A DNA stretch of 37,015 bases from Avelusimicrobium sp963660385 (GCA_963660385.1 CAVKWQ010000009.1:1-37015); one strand, 5' to 3'. Counted from the first letter of the stretch, positions 1-7,240 are shown. The notes: generated by a model from the letters alone, not told the origin. Translations and numbers: made by a program.

Positions 1-13
1 TTCTCTTACGAAA

Positions 14-49
14 CGACAGATCCCCGACTAAATTCCTCGGGGATGACAA
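14..49 (+). repeat. Palindromic repeat, copy 1
   Basis: The stem ATCCCCGA (20-27) pairs with TCGGGGAT (37-44) around a 9-nt loop. It is flanked by ACGACAG on the left and GACAACAAC on the right. It belongs to a family with constant flanks and a variable but self-complementary stem, seen again at 59-97, 272-380 and inside the pilin gene at 8764-8858. Confidence 0.75.
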
Positions 50-58
50 CAACAACCA

Positions 59-97
59 ACGACAGATCCCGGATAAAAACACTCCGGGATGACGACA
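59..97 (+). repeat. Palindromic repeat, copy 2
   Basis: The stem ATCCCGGA (66-73) pairs with TCCGGGAT (83-90). It has the same ACGACAG left flank and GACGACAAC right flank as copy 1 and lies in the same orientation. Two stem positions differ from copy 1 and both are compensated in the partner strand. Between this copy and the next (98-215) I see no gene or clear signal. Confidence 0.75.
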
Positions 98-215
98 ACC
101 TGCGGAAGGCTTACCTTTTTTACCCTCTTTTGACTAATGGAGCCACACTGTTTTTGCAATGCCGCAAACCAACGAAACAGCATCAATAAATAAAACAATG
201 CCGTTATAAAAATTG

Positions 216-248
216 GGGGTCATTCTGAACTTGTTTCAGAATCTACCG
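216..248 (-). repeat. Palindromic repeat, divergent copy
   Basis: The stem ATTCTGAA (222-229) pairs with TTCAGAAT (235-242) around the 5-nt loop CTTGT, preceded by GTC and followed by CTACC. The form GTCAT-stem-loop-stem-CT is the reverse orientation of copies 1 and 2. The short loop and different stem make it a more distant member, or a separate but similar palindrome family. Confidence 0.55.
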
Positions 249-271
249 ATTGTGTTGTTTGGCTTTTGTAT

Positions 272-380
272 TGTCGTTGCCGTCATCCTGGAAAGTCGTA
301 GTCCAGGATCTGTCGTTATAAAAAAAAGGAAAACAACGGATACTGGAACGCTCCGCGCCGGCAAACCTTCCAGTATGACC
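272..380. repeat. Composite palindromic repeat (two units head to head)
   Basis: The first unit has stem ATCCTGGA (285-292) with TCCAGGAT (302-309) and the reverse orientation flanks GTC and CTGTCGTT. After an A-rich spacer comes a second unit in forward orientation, stem ATACTGGAA (340-348) with TTCCAGTAT (368-376), then GACC. The first unit plus spacer closely matches 8760-8825 inside the pilin gene at 8738, including the loop AAGTYGTAG and the sequence GTTAT followed by A-rich DNA. Confidence 0.7.
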
Positions 381-400
381 TGATTAAATAATGACACAGC

Positions 401-428
401 AAAAAGGCCGCTGTAAAAGCGGCCTTTT
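401..428 (-). terminator. Intrinsic terminator of the gcv operon
   Basis: A GGCCGC stem with a 7-nt loop is flanked by A and T runs, so it can work on both strands. On the minus strand it ends in TTTTT 29 bases after the gcvPB stop codon. Confidence 0.85.
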
Positions 429-456
429 ATCAAACGGTTACGCCAACGAAATGCAC

Positions 457-1905
457 TTACCAGCGCAGGTTGGGTTCTCGCGCGGCGGACACCTCGTCAA
501 TGCGTTTGACGCATTGGGTATGCGGGGCGTCTTTAACTACTTGCGGGTTCGTCTTAATTTCTTCGTAGATTTTATCCATTGCCGCCACAAACGCATCCAG
601 CATTTGCTTGCTTTCGGTTTCCGTCGGCTCCACCATCATCGCTTCCGGCACAATCAGCGGGAAGTAAATGGTCGGCGCGTAAAAACCGTAATCCAGCAAG
701 CGTTTGGCAATGTCGGACGTATGAACGCCGTTCATTTCCGCCGGGTTTTGCGTCAGCACGCACTCGTGCATACACGGGCGGTCAAAAAACGCATTGAACT
801 TGCCCTTTAACGCGGCGCGGACATAATTCGCGTTCAGCACGGCGTTTTCGGCAATGTCTTTAAGCGTTTTCCCGTCAAACTGGCGCAAGTAGCAATACCC
901 GCGCAAGCACACGGCAATATTGCCGTAAAACGCCTTCATTTTGCCCAAACTCTTGGGCATTTTTCCGGATAAAGTGTATTTGCCGTCTTTAAGTTCTACC
1001 ATCGGTTTAGGCAAGAACGGCGCCACGTGCGCCGCCGCGCCCACCGGGCCGGAACCCGGGCCGCCGCCACCGTGCGGAGCGGCAAAGGTTTTATGCAAAT
1101 TTAAGTGCATAATATCCACGCCGAAGTCCGCCGGTTTGGCTAGACCAATTAACGCGTTGAAATTCGCTCCGTCCATATAGAACAGCGCACCTGCTTTGTG
1201 CACCATATCGGCAATTTCGCGCACATCCTTTTCAAAGAGCCCCACCGTGTTGGGCACGGTCAGCATAAAGGCGGCGGTTTTGTCGGAAAGGGCGGCCTTT
1301 AAGGCTTCCTTATCCACGCAGCCGTCGGGGCCGGACTTGATGTTAATCACCGTATATCCTGCCATATGCGCCGTAGCCGGGTTGGTCCCGTGGGCAGTAT
1401 CGGGCACGATTACTTCGGTGCGTTTAAAATCCTTGCGGGCATCGTGATACGCGCGGGCCGTCATAATACCGGTCAGTTCCCCGTGCGCGCCTGCGGCAGG
1501 CTGTAAGGTAAAGGCGGAAAGCCCCGTAATTTCCTTTAACAGTTCCTGCAAATTGTACAGCATTTCCAAGGTTCCCTGCACCGCACTTTCCGGCGCAAAC
1601 GGGTGGGCGGACGTAAATTCCGGCAATGCGGAAAGAACATCATAAGCCTTGGGGTTATATTTCATCGTGCAAGAGCCCAACGGATAAAATTCACCGTCCA
1701 AGCAGTAGTTCAGTTCCGAAAGCCGCGTAAAGTGGCGCACCGTTTCAAACTCGCTGATTTCAGGCAACTTGGGCTCGCTTTTGCGCAAATAGTCCGCGGG
1801 CAAGTAATCCGCCGCGTGCTTTTTAACCCCTTCAAAGCGCACGCCGCGGCGGCCGGGCTGGGATTTTTCAATAGATAATTGGCTGTGTTGTAAAATTTCT
1901 TCCAT
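457..1905 (-). CDS. gcvPB: Glycine dehydrogenase (decarboxylating) subunit 2
   Basis: This is the PLP-binding half of the split P-protein of the glycine cleavage system. With GcvPA it decarboxylates glycine and passes the aminomethyl group to lipoyl-GcvH in the cytoplasm. The 482 residues are typical of the split form. The PLP lysine is K272 in the motif NLHKTFAAPHGGGGPG, and the glycine-rich stretch follows directly. The ATG is one base after the gcvPA stop (TAATATG), and the ribosome-binding site AAGGGGA lies in the end of gcvPA, so the two are probably translationally coupled. It is the last gene of gcvT-gcvH-gcvPA-gcvPB, followed by a terminator. No lpd (L-protein) gene is in the window. 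Confidence 0.97.
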   Translation of the reverse strand: MEEILQHSQLSIEKSQPGRRGVRFEGVKKHAADYLPADYLRKSEPKLPEISEFETVRHFTRLSELNYCLDGEFYPLGSCTMKYNPKAYDVLSALPEFTSAHPFAPESAVQGTLEMLYNLQELLKEITGLSAFTLQPAAGAHGELTGIMTARAYHDARKDFKRTEVIVPDTAHGTNPATAHMAGYTVINIKSGPDGCVDKEALKAALSDKTAAFMLTVPNTVGLFEKDVREIADMVHKAGALFYMDGANFNALIGLAKPADFGVDIMHLNLHKTFAAPHGGGGPGSGPVGAAAHVAPFLPKPMVELKDGKYTLSGKMPKSLGKMKAFYGNIAVCLRGYCYLRQFDGKTLKDIAENAVLNANYVRAALKGKFNAFFDRPCMHECVLTQNPAEMNGVHTSDIAKRLLDYGFYAPTIYFPLIVPEAMMVEPTETESKQMLDAFVAAMDKIYEEIKTNPQVVKDAPHTQCVKRIDEVSAAREPNLRW

Positions 1906-1906
1906 A

Positions 1907-3232
1907 TTAAATCCCCTTTAAGGCCGTTTGATAGGCCGTTAAATCCGCTTCGGTTTTGGTTTCCGTTGCGCACACAAGCAGGCAATTTTTCATACCTTTG
2001 ATTTCAGTAAGCGCGTAGCCCGCGCCGAGGCCCTTTCTTTCCAACTTTTTAATAACGCTCTTAGCCGGAACCGGGCACTCCACCACAAATTCGTTAAAGA
2101 ACGGGGCGGAATATTTCAGTTTAAAGCCGGGCACTTCGCTAATAAGTGAGGCCAATTCGTGCGCCCGCTCCAAGTTCAGTTCGGCGACTTCCTTTAAGCC
2201 CTTGGGACCGAGAAGCGTCAAATAAATGACCGCATTTAACGCGCACAGGGCTTCGTTGGAGCAAATGTTGGACGAGGCCTTTTCGCGGCGGATGTGCTGT
2301 TCGCGCGCCTGCAACGTCAGCACAAAGGAGCGTTTGCCGTCCTTATCCTTGGCAATACCCACAATGCGCCCCGGCAGTTGGCGCATATACATTTTTTTAG
2401 CCGTCATAATGCCTAGGCCCGGGCCGCCGAAATTCACCGCGTTGCCCAAGGGCTGGCCCTCGGCTACGGCAAAATCAGCATTATAGGAGCCGGGCGTTTG
2501 CACTACACCAAGCGAAACCGGGTTCACAAGCGCGACTAACAGCGCGCCCACGTTATGAACCAAGGCGGAAATTTCGTTTGCGCGTTCCAAGCATCCAAAG
2601 AAGTTGGGCGTCGGCAACAAAAATACGGCCGTTTTATCAGACAGTTTGGCCTTTAACGCTTCCAAATCCAGCGTGCCGTCCGCCGCCAGCGGGGCTTCTA
2701 CCACTTTTACGCCCGGCAAGTGGCACACATAGGTAGTAAGCACTTGTTTATAATGCGGGTGCAACGCGGAAGAGATGATAATTTCCGTCCGCCCCGTAAT
2801 GCGCAGACACGCCAGCACGGCTTCCGCCGCGGCGGTGGCGCCGTCGTAGTGGGAAGCGGTGGCAACGTCCATATCCATTAAGGCACACAAACAACTTTGG
2901 AACTCGTAAATCGTCTGCAAGGTGCCTTGGCTGGCCTCGGCCTGATAAGGCGTATAAGCGGTTAAAAATTCCCCGCGCGAGGAAAGCGCTGGCACAGCGG
3001 CGGGAATAAAATGTTCGTACATCCCCGCACCGATAAAATTTTTGAGCGGTTTATTTTTGGCCGCCAGCGCGTGAATATGCGCGGTAAGTTCTTGCTCCGT
3101 AAGGGCTTTGGGCAAATTTAAAACGGGGTAGAGCAACTCCTGCGGGATTTGCGCCAATAATTCTTTTACGGACGAAACGCCGATTTTAGCCAGCATTTCT
3201 TTTTGGTCCAATGGGGTATTTGGGATAAACAT
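1907..3232 (-). CDS. gcvPA: Glycine dehydrogenase (decarboxylating) subunit 1
   Basis: This is the non-PLP half of the split P-protein, which forms a heterotetramer with GcvPB. The 441 residues match the usual length. The N-terminus has the family start MFIPNTPLDQKEMLAKIGV, and the middle carries the fold-type I aminotransferase-like sequence around EGQPLGNAVNFGGPGLG. The start has a good site, AAAGGA, 8 bases upstream. A GC-rich hairpin with a short T run (3253-3277) sits between gcvH and this gene and could lower P-protein expression relative to T and H. Confidence 0.96.
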   Translation of the reverse strand: MFIPNTPLDQKEMLAKIGVSSVKELLAQIPQELLYPVLNLPKALTEQELTAHIHALAAKNKPLKNFIGAGMYEHFIPAAVPALSSRGEFLTAYTPYQAEASQGTLQTIYEFQSCLCALMDMDVATASHYDGATAAAEAVLACLRITGRTEIIISSALHPHYKQVLTTYVCHLPGVKVVEAPLAADGTLDLEALKAKLSDKTAVFLLPTPNFFGCLERANEISALVHNVGALLVALVNPVSLGVVQTPGSYNADFAVAEGQPLGNAVNFGGPGLGIMTAKKMYMRQLPGRIVGIAKDKDGKRSFVLTLQAREQHIRREKASSNICSNEALCALNAVIYLTLLGPKGLKEVAELNLERAHELASLISEVPGFKLKYSAPFFNEFVVECPVPAKSVIKKLERKGLGAGYALTEIKGMKNCLLVCATETKTEADLTAYQTALKGI

Positions 3233-3252
3233 TAATCAGTCCTTTTGGTAAA

Positions 3253-3277
3253 ATCCCCCGCTTTTGGCGCGGGGGAT
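3253..3277 (-). terminator. Hairpin inside the gcv operon, possible attenuator
   Basis: ATCCCCCGC (3253-3261) pairs perfectly with GCGGGGGAT (3269-3277) around a 7-nt loop. On the minus strand it is followed by TTTTACC, just upstream of the gcvPA ribosome-binding site. The T run is short, so partial termination or an mRNA-stabilising hairpin are both possible. Confidence 0.5.
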
Positions 3278-3295
3278 ACATAATCCGGGCAACTG

Positions 3296-3676
3296 TTATT
3301 TGGCGAGAGTGGCTTTGTAAGCGTTTGCGTCAAGCAAGTTGTCGTATTCGGCAGCGTTCGTCATTTTGATTTTGAACAGCCAGCCGTTGCCGTGCGGTTC
3401 GCGGTTTACAAGAGCCGGGTCGCCTTCCAGCGCGGAGTTTACTTCCACAATTTCCCCGCTGACGGGAGCATAAATTTCGCTGGCGGATTTAACAGATTCA
3501 ATCACGCAGCAGTTTTGGCCTGCCGTAACTTGTTGGCCCACCTTGGGCAAATCTACAAATACGATATCGCTGATTTCTTCCTGCGCGTGGTTGCTGATAC
3601 CCACGGTGGCTACGCCGTTTTCGGCATAGGCCCACTCGTGCGTTTTGGCAAAGCGGCAATTTTCTTCGGTATGCAT
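3296..3676 (-). CDS. gcvH: Glycine cleavage system H protein
   Basis: This small carrier swings the lipoyl-bound aminomethyl intermediate between the P, T and L proteins. It has 126 residues, the normal length. The lipoyl-accepting lysine is K63 in ESVKSASEIYAPVSGE, in the standard beta-hairpin position, and the C-terminal part has the usual NREPHGNGWLFKI segment. It starts 18 bases after the gcvT stop with the site AAGGAGA. The order T-H-PA-PB is common in bacteria with split P-protein. Confidence 0.97.
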   Translation of the reverse strand: MHTEENCRFAKTHEWAYAENGVATVGISNHAQEEISDIVFVDLPKVGQQVTAGQNCCVIESVKSASEIYAPVSGEIVEVNSALEGDPALVNREPHGNGWLFKIKMTNAAEYDNLLDANAYKATLAK

Positions 3677-3694
3677 AATTAATTTCTCCTTAAT

Positions 3695-4774
3695 TTAAAC
3701 CCGGTTTTTATAAAAGGGTGTTTTGACGGTATCGGCTTTTACGCGTTTACCGTGAATTTCAATTTCTACTTCCGTCCCGGCGGTTACATCCGCAGACGTG
3801 TAGCCGACGGCTATCCCTTTAAACAAGGGCGAATACGTCCCGCTGGTAAGCGTGCCTTTTTCCTCCGCGCCTACAAACACCTTGCATCCCGCGCGGGGCA
3901 CTCCGGCGGACTTTAACACAAAGGCCGTCAGTTTTTCTTTGAGCCCCTGCGCCTTTTGCGCGGCAAGGGCATCCTTCCCTACAAAATTTTCCTTGGCTAA
4001 TTTTACCACCCAACCGCAGTTGGCTTCGTACGGCGTGCGGGTTTGGTCCGCATCCGCTCCGTTGAGCAGATACCCGGCTTCTAAGCGCAAGACATCACGC
4101 GCTCCTAACCCACACGGAGTAACTCCGTGCGCCAGCAAGGCAGCCCACAGTTCTACTATTTTATCGTTGGGGAGCATAATTTCCACGCCGTCTTCCCCGG
4201 TGTATCCGGTGCGGGTTATATACCCGTGTGCGCCAAAGAGTTCAATCTCTTTAATATGAAAGCGCGGCAAGTCGGCGGCTCCGGCCACTACTTTATCCGC
4301 TATTTCCACGGCCTTGGGGCCCTGCAAAGCAATCATCGCCCAGTTGGCACTTTCGTTGCGCACGGTAACCTGAAAGTTTTTGGCCTGCTTGGTAAACCAA
4401 GCAAAATCGCCGTCAATACAGGCGGCGTTTACCACTACTAAAAATTTTTCGGGCGTTAAGCAAAAGGAAATGGCATCATCAATAATCGTGCCCTTTTCCG
4501 TTAAAATGTGGGAATAAGTGCCCGCGCCGGGGGTATTTTTGATATTGTTGCAGTTAATGTATTGCAAAAAGGCCCAAGCGTCTTTGCCCTCTACAAAAAA
4601 CTGCCCCATATGGGAAACGTCAAACATCCCGGCGGCTTCGCGCACGGCTTTATGTTCGGCTAAAATGCCCTTAAATTGCACGGGGAGCAGCCAGCCGTGA
4701 AAGTCCACCATTTTTCCGCCGGCGGCTTCGCAAGCGGCACAAAGCGGAGTAGTTTTTAAATCGGTATGAGTCAT
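3695..4774 (-). CDS. gcvT: Glycine cleavage system aminomethyltransferase (T protein)
   Basis: It transfers the one-carbon unit from aminomethyl-lipoyl-GcvH to tetrahydrofolate, releasing ammonia and leaving dihydrolipoyl-H. The 359 residues match the family. The folate-binding GcvT domain is in the N-terminal two thirds, with MFDVSHMGQF near residue 50 and RTGYTGEDGVEI near 190, and the barrel domain is C-terminal. The start has a strong site, GGAGG, 4 bases upstream. It is the first gene of the operon. The upstream DNA is AT-rich and short, and I see no glycine riboswitch on this strand. Confidence 0.96.
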   Translation of the reverse strand: MTHTDLKTTPLCAACEAAGGKMVDFHGWLLPVQFKGILAEHKAVREAAGMFDVSHMGQFFVEGKDAWAFLQYINCNNIKNTPGAGTYSHILTEKGTIIDDAISFCLTPEKFLVVVNAACIDGDFAWFTKQAKNFQVTVRNESANWAMIALQGPKAVEIADKVVAGAADLPRFHIKEIELFGAHGYITRTGYTGEDGVEIMLPNDKIVELWAALLAHGVTPCGLGARDVLRLEAGYLLNGADADQTRTPYEANCGWVVKLAKENFVGKDALAAQKAQGLKEKLTAFVLKSAGVPRAGCKVFVGAEEKGTLTSGTYSPLFKGIAVGYTSADVTAGTEVEIEIHGKRVKADTVKTPFYKNRV

Positions 4775-4906
4775 TACGCCTCCAAAAGTATATGTTCATT
4801 GTATAAAATAATTGGCAAATTGAACGTAAAATATTAAAATTAATTTAGTTTATTTTTGTGGAGGTTTCTACCCGGGTTCCAAACCCGCACCCATACAATT
4901 TTTACT
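4775..4906. promoter_or_regulatory. Divergent intergenic region gcvT / pilin leader
   Basis: This is AT-rich DNA that must hold the gcvT promoter (minus) and the pilin leader promoter (plus). On the minus strand TACAAT lies about 25 bases before the gcvT start. On the plus strand TTGAAC (4820-4825) with TTTAGT 18 bases on is a weak candidate. A small hairpin, CGGG-TTCCAAA-CCCG (4873-4887), lies upstream of the structured leader. None of these promoter assignments is strong. Confidence 0.3.
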
Positions 4907-5144
4907 GTTTTTGGTGTCCGCCGGACGGCGGATGAGCGTTTTAACGTAAAACGCATAAGAAGAGACCAAAAACGGTCGTTTTAGGCGCAAGAAAAACGGA
5001 CTAATTACCCGGTTTTCCTGCGCCGAATGTTCCCTGTCCAACCGGGCAGGGAACTACGGCTGTTTTATTTGGGTTACTCTTCTTAGCCCGGATAATACGG
5101 CCGTTTTTTTATGGGTTACCGGGCTCAACAAAAAGGAGCGCTTA
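4907..5144 (+). promoter_or_regulatory. Structured leader RNA / transcription attenuator, copy A
   Basis: Pairings visible in the sequence: outer stem GTTTTTGGT (4907-4915) with ACCAAAAAC (4965-4973), holding hairpins 4918-4931 and 4936-4954; junction stem AAACGGTCG (4970-4978) with CGGCTGTTT (5057-5065); inside it GGCGCA (4984-4989) with TGCGCC (5019-5024), and TTCCCTG (5030-5036) with CAGGGAA (5047-5053). The hairpin GGGTT (5071-5075) with AGCCC (5085-5089) has a loop that pairs with TAAGAAGAG (4956-4964). A terminator forms from CGGCTG (5057-5062) and CGGCCG (5098-5103) followed by seven T. AGCCCGG (5085-5091) can instead pair with CCGGGCT (5119-5125) just before the ribosome-binding site. 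The same topology recurs at 35688-35917. Confidence 0.75.
5098..5110 (+). terminator. 3' arm and T run of the conditional terminator, copy A
   Basis: CGGCCG (5098-5103) followed by seven T can pair with CGGCTG (5057-5062). That strand is also needed for the junction stem of the leader, so terminator and junction stem exclude each other. The pilin start codon is 34 bases after the T run. Confidence 0.65.
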
Positions 5145-5663
5145 ATGAAGGGTTTTACCTTAATAGAATTGTTGGTTGTCGTACTCATTACCGGCATTTT
5201 GGCCGCTGTGGCAATGCCGCAATACCAAGTGGCCGTAGCCAAAAGCCGCCTAGGAGCGGTCATCCCAACCACCCGTGCCTTTAAAAACGCGGAAGAAGAG
5301 TATTATCTGGCCAACGGCAAATATTTAAATGACGGATTAGAGGAACTATCCTTTGATTTAACCGGATTTACCAAAGTAGGCAGGGGCAATATGTCTAACG
5401 GGAAAGTCGGCTATGACGCACTCAGTATGGGCGACAGCGGGCGGCAAGACGTTATCGGCTACGTCCGAAACGGAAACGAAGTCATTAACAGTTACGGGCT
5501 ATACTTAGACATTTCCGACCACCCCGGCCAAAGTTACTGCGGGGCCAAGGCGGATGACGAAGTAGCCAACAAGGTTTGCAAAAGTATGGGCGGAAGCACA
5601 TTTACCACAAGCAAATGCACCAACACTTTCAGCACCGCTTGCAACTTATACCCCTTGCCGTAA
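5145..5663 (+). CDS. Type IV pilin-like protein
   Basis: A secreted pilin or pseudopilin of 172 residues. It has a two-residue leader MK, then prepilin peptidase site G3|F4 and the conserved Glu at position 5 of the mature protein (E8), followed by the hydrophobic helix LIELLVVVLITGILAAVA and the PQYQVAVAKSR turn. The C-terminal part has four Cys (two near 132-146, two near 157-166) that could form disulfides, with the family-like ending of a small globular head. It starts with the strong site AAAGGAG 8 bases upstream, after a 238-nt structured leader with an internal terminator. No pilus assembly genes are nearby, so the role (fibre, pseudopilus or minor pilin) is open. Confidence 0.88.
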   Translation: MKGFTLIELLVVVLITGILAAVAMPQYQVAVAKSRLGAVIPTTRAFKNAEEEYYLANGKYLNDGLEELSFDLTGFTKVGRGNMSNGKVGYDALSMGDSGRQDVIGYVRNGNEVINSYGLYLDISDHPGQSYCGAKADDEVANKVCKSMGGSTFTTSKCTNTFSTACNLYPLP

Positions 5664-5677
5664 CCCCGGGTGCGAAT

Positions 5678-5692
5678 TGCTATAATATAATT
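5678..5692 (+). promoter_or_regulatory. Extended -10 promoter for a leaderless mRNA
   Basis: TGC-TATAAT (5678-5686) is followed by 6 bases and then the ATG at 5693. Transcription would begin at or next to the start codon. No ribosome-binding site precedes the ATG. The same arrangement occurs before the lipoprotein gene at 36897. Confidence 0.65.
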
Positions 5693-6349
5693 ATGGCAGA
5701 TACGCAGAGCGTCGTAAGCGACGTAAAACTATTTATTGAACGGCTGAAAAAAGAATTGCCCGAAGTGTTCGGCAAGCAGGATTCGTCCGCCGCCGAGCAA
5801 ACCGCCCCCGCGGGCGAAAACAAGGTGCTTTACAACGGCAATTTTTACGAAGCCCGTATGTACCTGACGCCCGACCAAGAGGAAGGCGTAGCGTTTGACG
5901 GGGAAATCTTCCACATTTATTTGCATACTAAGGAGTCCGACCCGTCCGCCTTGGTTACCGCCTGGCTTCGCGAAAAGGCCAACGAAACCTTGAAAGCCAA
6001 AACAAAAGAGTGGGCGGAAAAAATCGGCGTGGAGTATAACAATATCGTCATTAAAGACCAGCGCACCTGCTGGGCCAGTTGCTCGGGCAAAAAGAATATC
6101 AACTATTCTTACCGCATTGTAAAAATGCCCTTGGCCGTGCAGGATTACCTAATGGTGCACGAACTTTGCCACTTGGTACATATGAACCACGGGCAGGAAT
6201 ATTGGCAGTTGGTAGCGCAATTCTGCCCCGATTACAAAAGCCACCGCCGTTGGTTAAACGACAACAAGGGCTCTATCTTTGCCGAAGTAGAACTGACCTA
6301 CCGCGAGCCGCCAACAGACGAACCGCAAGAAAACAATCCGCAAAATTAG
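5693..6349 (+). CDS. YgjP/WLM-like zinc metallopeptidase domain protein
   Basis: A cytoplasmic protein of 218 residues with the YgjP-like (DUF45) metallopeptidase domain. The zinc motif is HELCHLVHMNHGQEYW, an HExxH-like site with E-to-C variation outside the key H-E-x-x-H positions, near residue 160. Upstream is the family signature RTCWASCSGKKNINYSYRIV, and downstream is CPDYKSHRRWLN. The first 60 residues are a poorly conserved N-terminal region. I chose the ATG at 5693, not the longer open frame from 5576, because the latter overlaps the pilin end and a promoter lies directly before 5693. The substrate is unknown in this family. It is followed by a strong terminator. Confidence 0.85.
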   Translation: MADTQSVVSDVKLFIERLKKELPEVFGKQDSSAAEQTAPAGENKVLYNGNFYEARMYLTPDQEEGVAFDGEIFHIYLHTKESDPSALVTAWLREKANETLKAKTKEWAEKIGVEYNNIVIKDQRTCWASCSGKKNINYSYRIVKMPLAVQDYLMVHELCHLVHMNHGQEYWQLVAQFCPDYKSHRRWLNDNKGSIFAEVELTYREPPTDEPQENNPQN

Positions 6350-6354
6350 ACAGT

Positions 6355-6389
6355 AAAAAACCGCCGGTGCGAATTTCCGGCGGTTTTTT
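6355..6389 (+). terminator. Intrinsic terminator after the metallopeptidase gene
   Basis: A CCGCCGG stem with an 8-nt loop is flanked by six A and six T, so it can also serve minus-strand transcripts from 6433. Confidence 0.9.
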
Positions 6390-6432
6390 ATAGGAGACCT
6401 CCCGGCCCTGGCTTGTGGGCGGGGAAGCGAGA

Positions 6433-7170
6433 TTATTTCAGTAAGGCAGACCCGTTATCGGGGCGGACGACCGTCAAGGAGTCTTCATCTACGCCGCCAA
6501 AGAACGACACGGGGAAATTATTCGGAACCGAGTTCGCAAGCGCGACCAGTTTACCGTGGAAGAACACGGGAGAGCCGATTTTAAGCGACGGTTTAATGCC
6601 CATAGCGCGGCGGGCGCGCGGAGAAATTACCCCCCGGTTATTAAAGAACTGCGCCAGCAGAGCCGAACCGTCTTTATAGGTTTGCTGTAAGGATTTACCC
6701 GCGCCAATGTTGGCAATTTCCACACCCTTTAAGCCTTCTACTACGGCGCGTTTTACATACAAGCGGGCAAATTCGCCCTGGGTTCTAATGGCGTTGGCTT
6801 CGCCGGTGGCTTGCTTGCCGTTAGCGAATTGGAGCGTAACCTTGCTTACCGTAAAACCGTCATCCCCTTTCACGCAAGAGGCCAACGTCGCCACGCGCGG
6901 GGTTCCGGCCAAAAGTACGCCTTGGCAGGTTTTGGTTTGTTTTTCCACCTTCACCAGCACATCCTTAAAGCCGGGGCGGTGGCGGGAAACCATATCACTA
7001 AGTCTGACGGGTTTTAAAAATTCGGTAATGACCGTAACTTCGGCCAATTTGTTATCCAACGCACGGGAAACGGTAGCATTTTTGCCCGTGTTGACGGCGG
7101 CGGAAGACAAACTCCATACGCCTACGCAGGCCGCCGCGAATAAAATTTTTGCTAAATTCTTATAGTTCAT
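6433..7170 (-). CDS. Exported trypsin-fold protein lacking catalytic residues
   Basis: A protein of 245 residues with a signal peptide (residues 1-24, cleavage after LSSAA likely). The sequence CQGVLLAGTPRVATLASCV (82-100) lines up with the trypsin segment CGGTLI...VLTAAHCV: both disulfide Cys are kept, but the catalytic His position is Ser. Later, KIGSPVFFHGKLVAL (197-210) lines up with GDSGGPL..GKLVGI, with the catalytic Ser replaced by Ile. I infer a periplasmic S1-fold pseudo-protease. The alignment is by eye. The ATG at 7170 is preferred over an upstream start because it has the site AGAGGA and begins the signal peptide. Confidence 0.6.
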   Translation of the reverse strand: MNYKNLAKILFAAACVGVWSLSSAAVNTGKNATVSRALDNKLAEVTVITEFLKPVRLSDMVSRHRPGFKDVLVKVEKQTKTCQGVLLAGTPRVATLASCVKGDDGFTVSKVTLQFANGKQATGEANAIRTQGEFARLYVKRAVVEGLKGVEIANIGAGKSLQQTYKDGSALLAQFFNNRGVISPRARRAMGIKPSLKIGSPVFFHGKLVALANSVPNNFPVSFFGGVDEDSLTVVRPDNGSALLK

Positions 7171-7201
7171 TTTTATTTTTTCCTCTTTATGCACAACTTT
7201 G

Positions 7202-7240
7202 ATATATTTATTATACCAAAAGTTAGCCCAAACTAACAAA
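7202..7240 (-). promoter_or_regulatory. Promoter of the trypsin-fold gene with a dyad upstream
   Basis: On the minus strand TGG-TATAAT (the -10 at 7210-7215) lies about 40 bases before the start codon. The dyad GTTAG (7222-7226) / CTAAC (7233-7237) covers the spacer region and could bind a regulator. The rest of 7241-7327 is AT-rich with no gene. Confidence 0.55.

Noticed and set aside
391..810. Plus-strand open frame starting in the gcv terminator.
   Set aside because: It is antisense to gcvPB and starts in a terminator stem.
4775..4860. Glycine riboswitch before gcvT.
   Set aside because: The gcvT leader is short and AT-rich, and none of the conserved glycine aptamer sequence is present on the minus strand.
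4861..4895. GGTTTCTACC-CGGG-TTCCAAA-CCCG looks like a purine riboswitch P3 arm or a tRNA T arm.
   Set aside because: The rest of the purine riboswitch (P1, P2 and the GACTA segment) and the rest of a tRNA cloverleaf are absent.
5111..5125. GGGTTACCGG resembles part of the c-di-GMP-I (GEMM) aptamer.
   Set aside because: The conserved GCAAA and GGCCTAA parts are missing, and copy B does not keep the similarity.
5576..5692. N-terminal extension of the metallopeptidase, overlapping the pilin gene.
   Set aside because: A promoter lies directly before the ATG at 5693, and the extension overlaps the pilin coding end in another frame.
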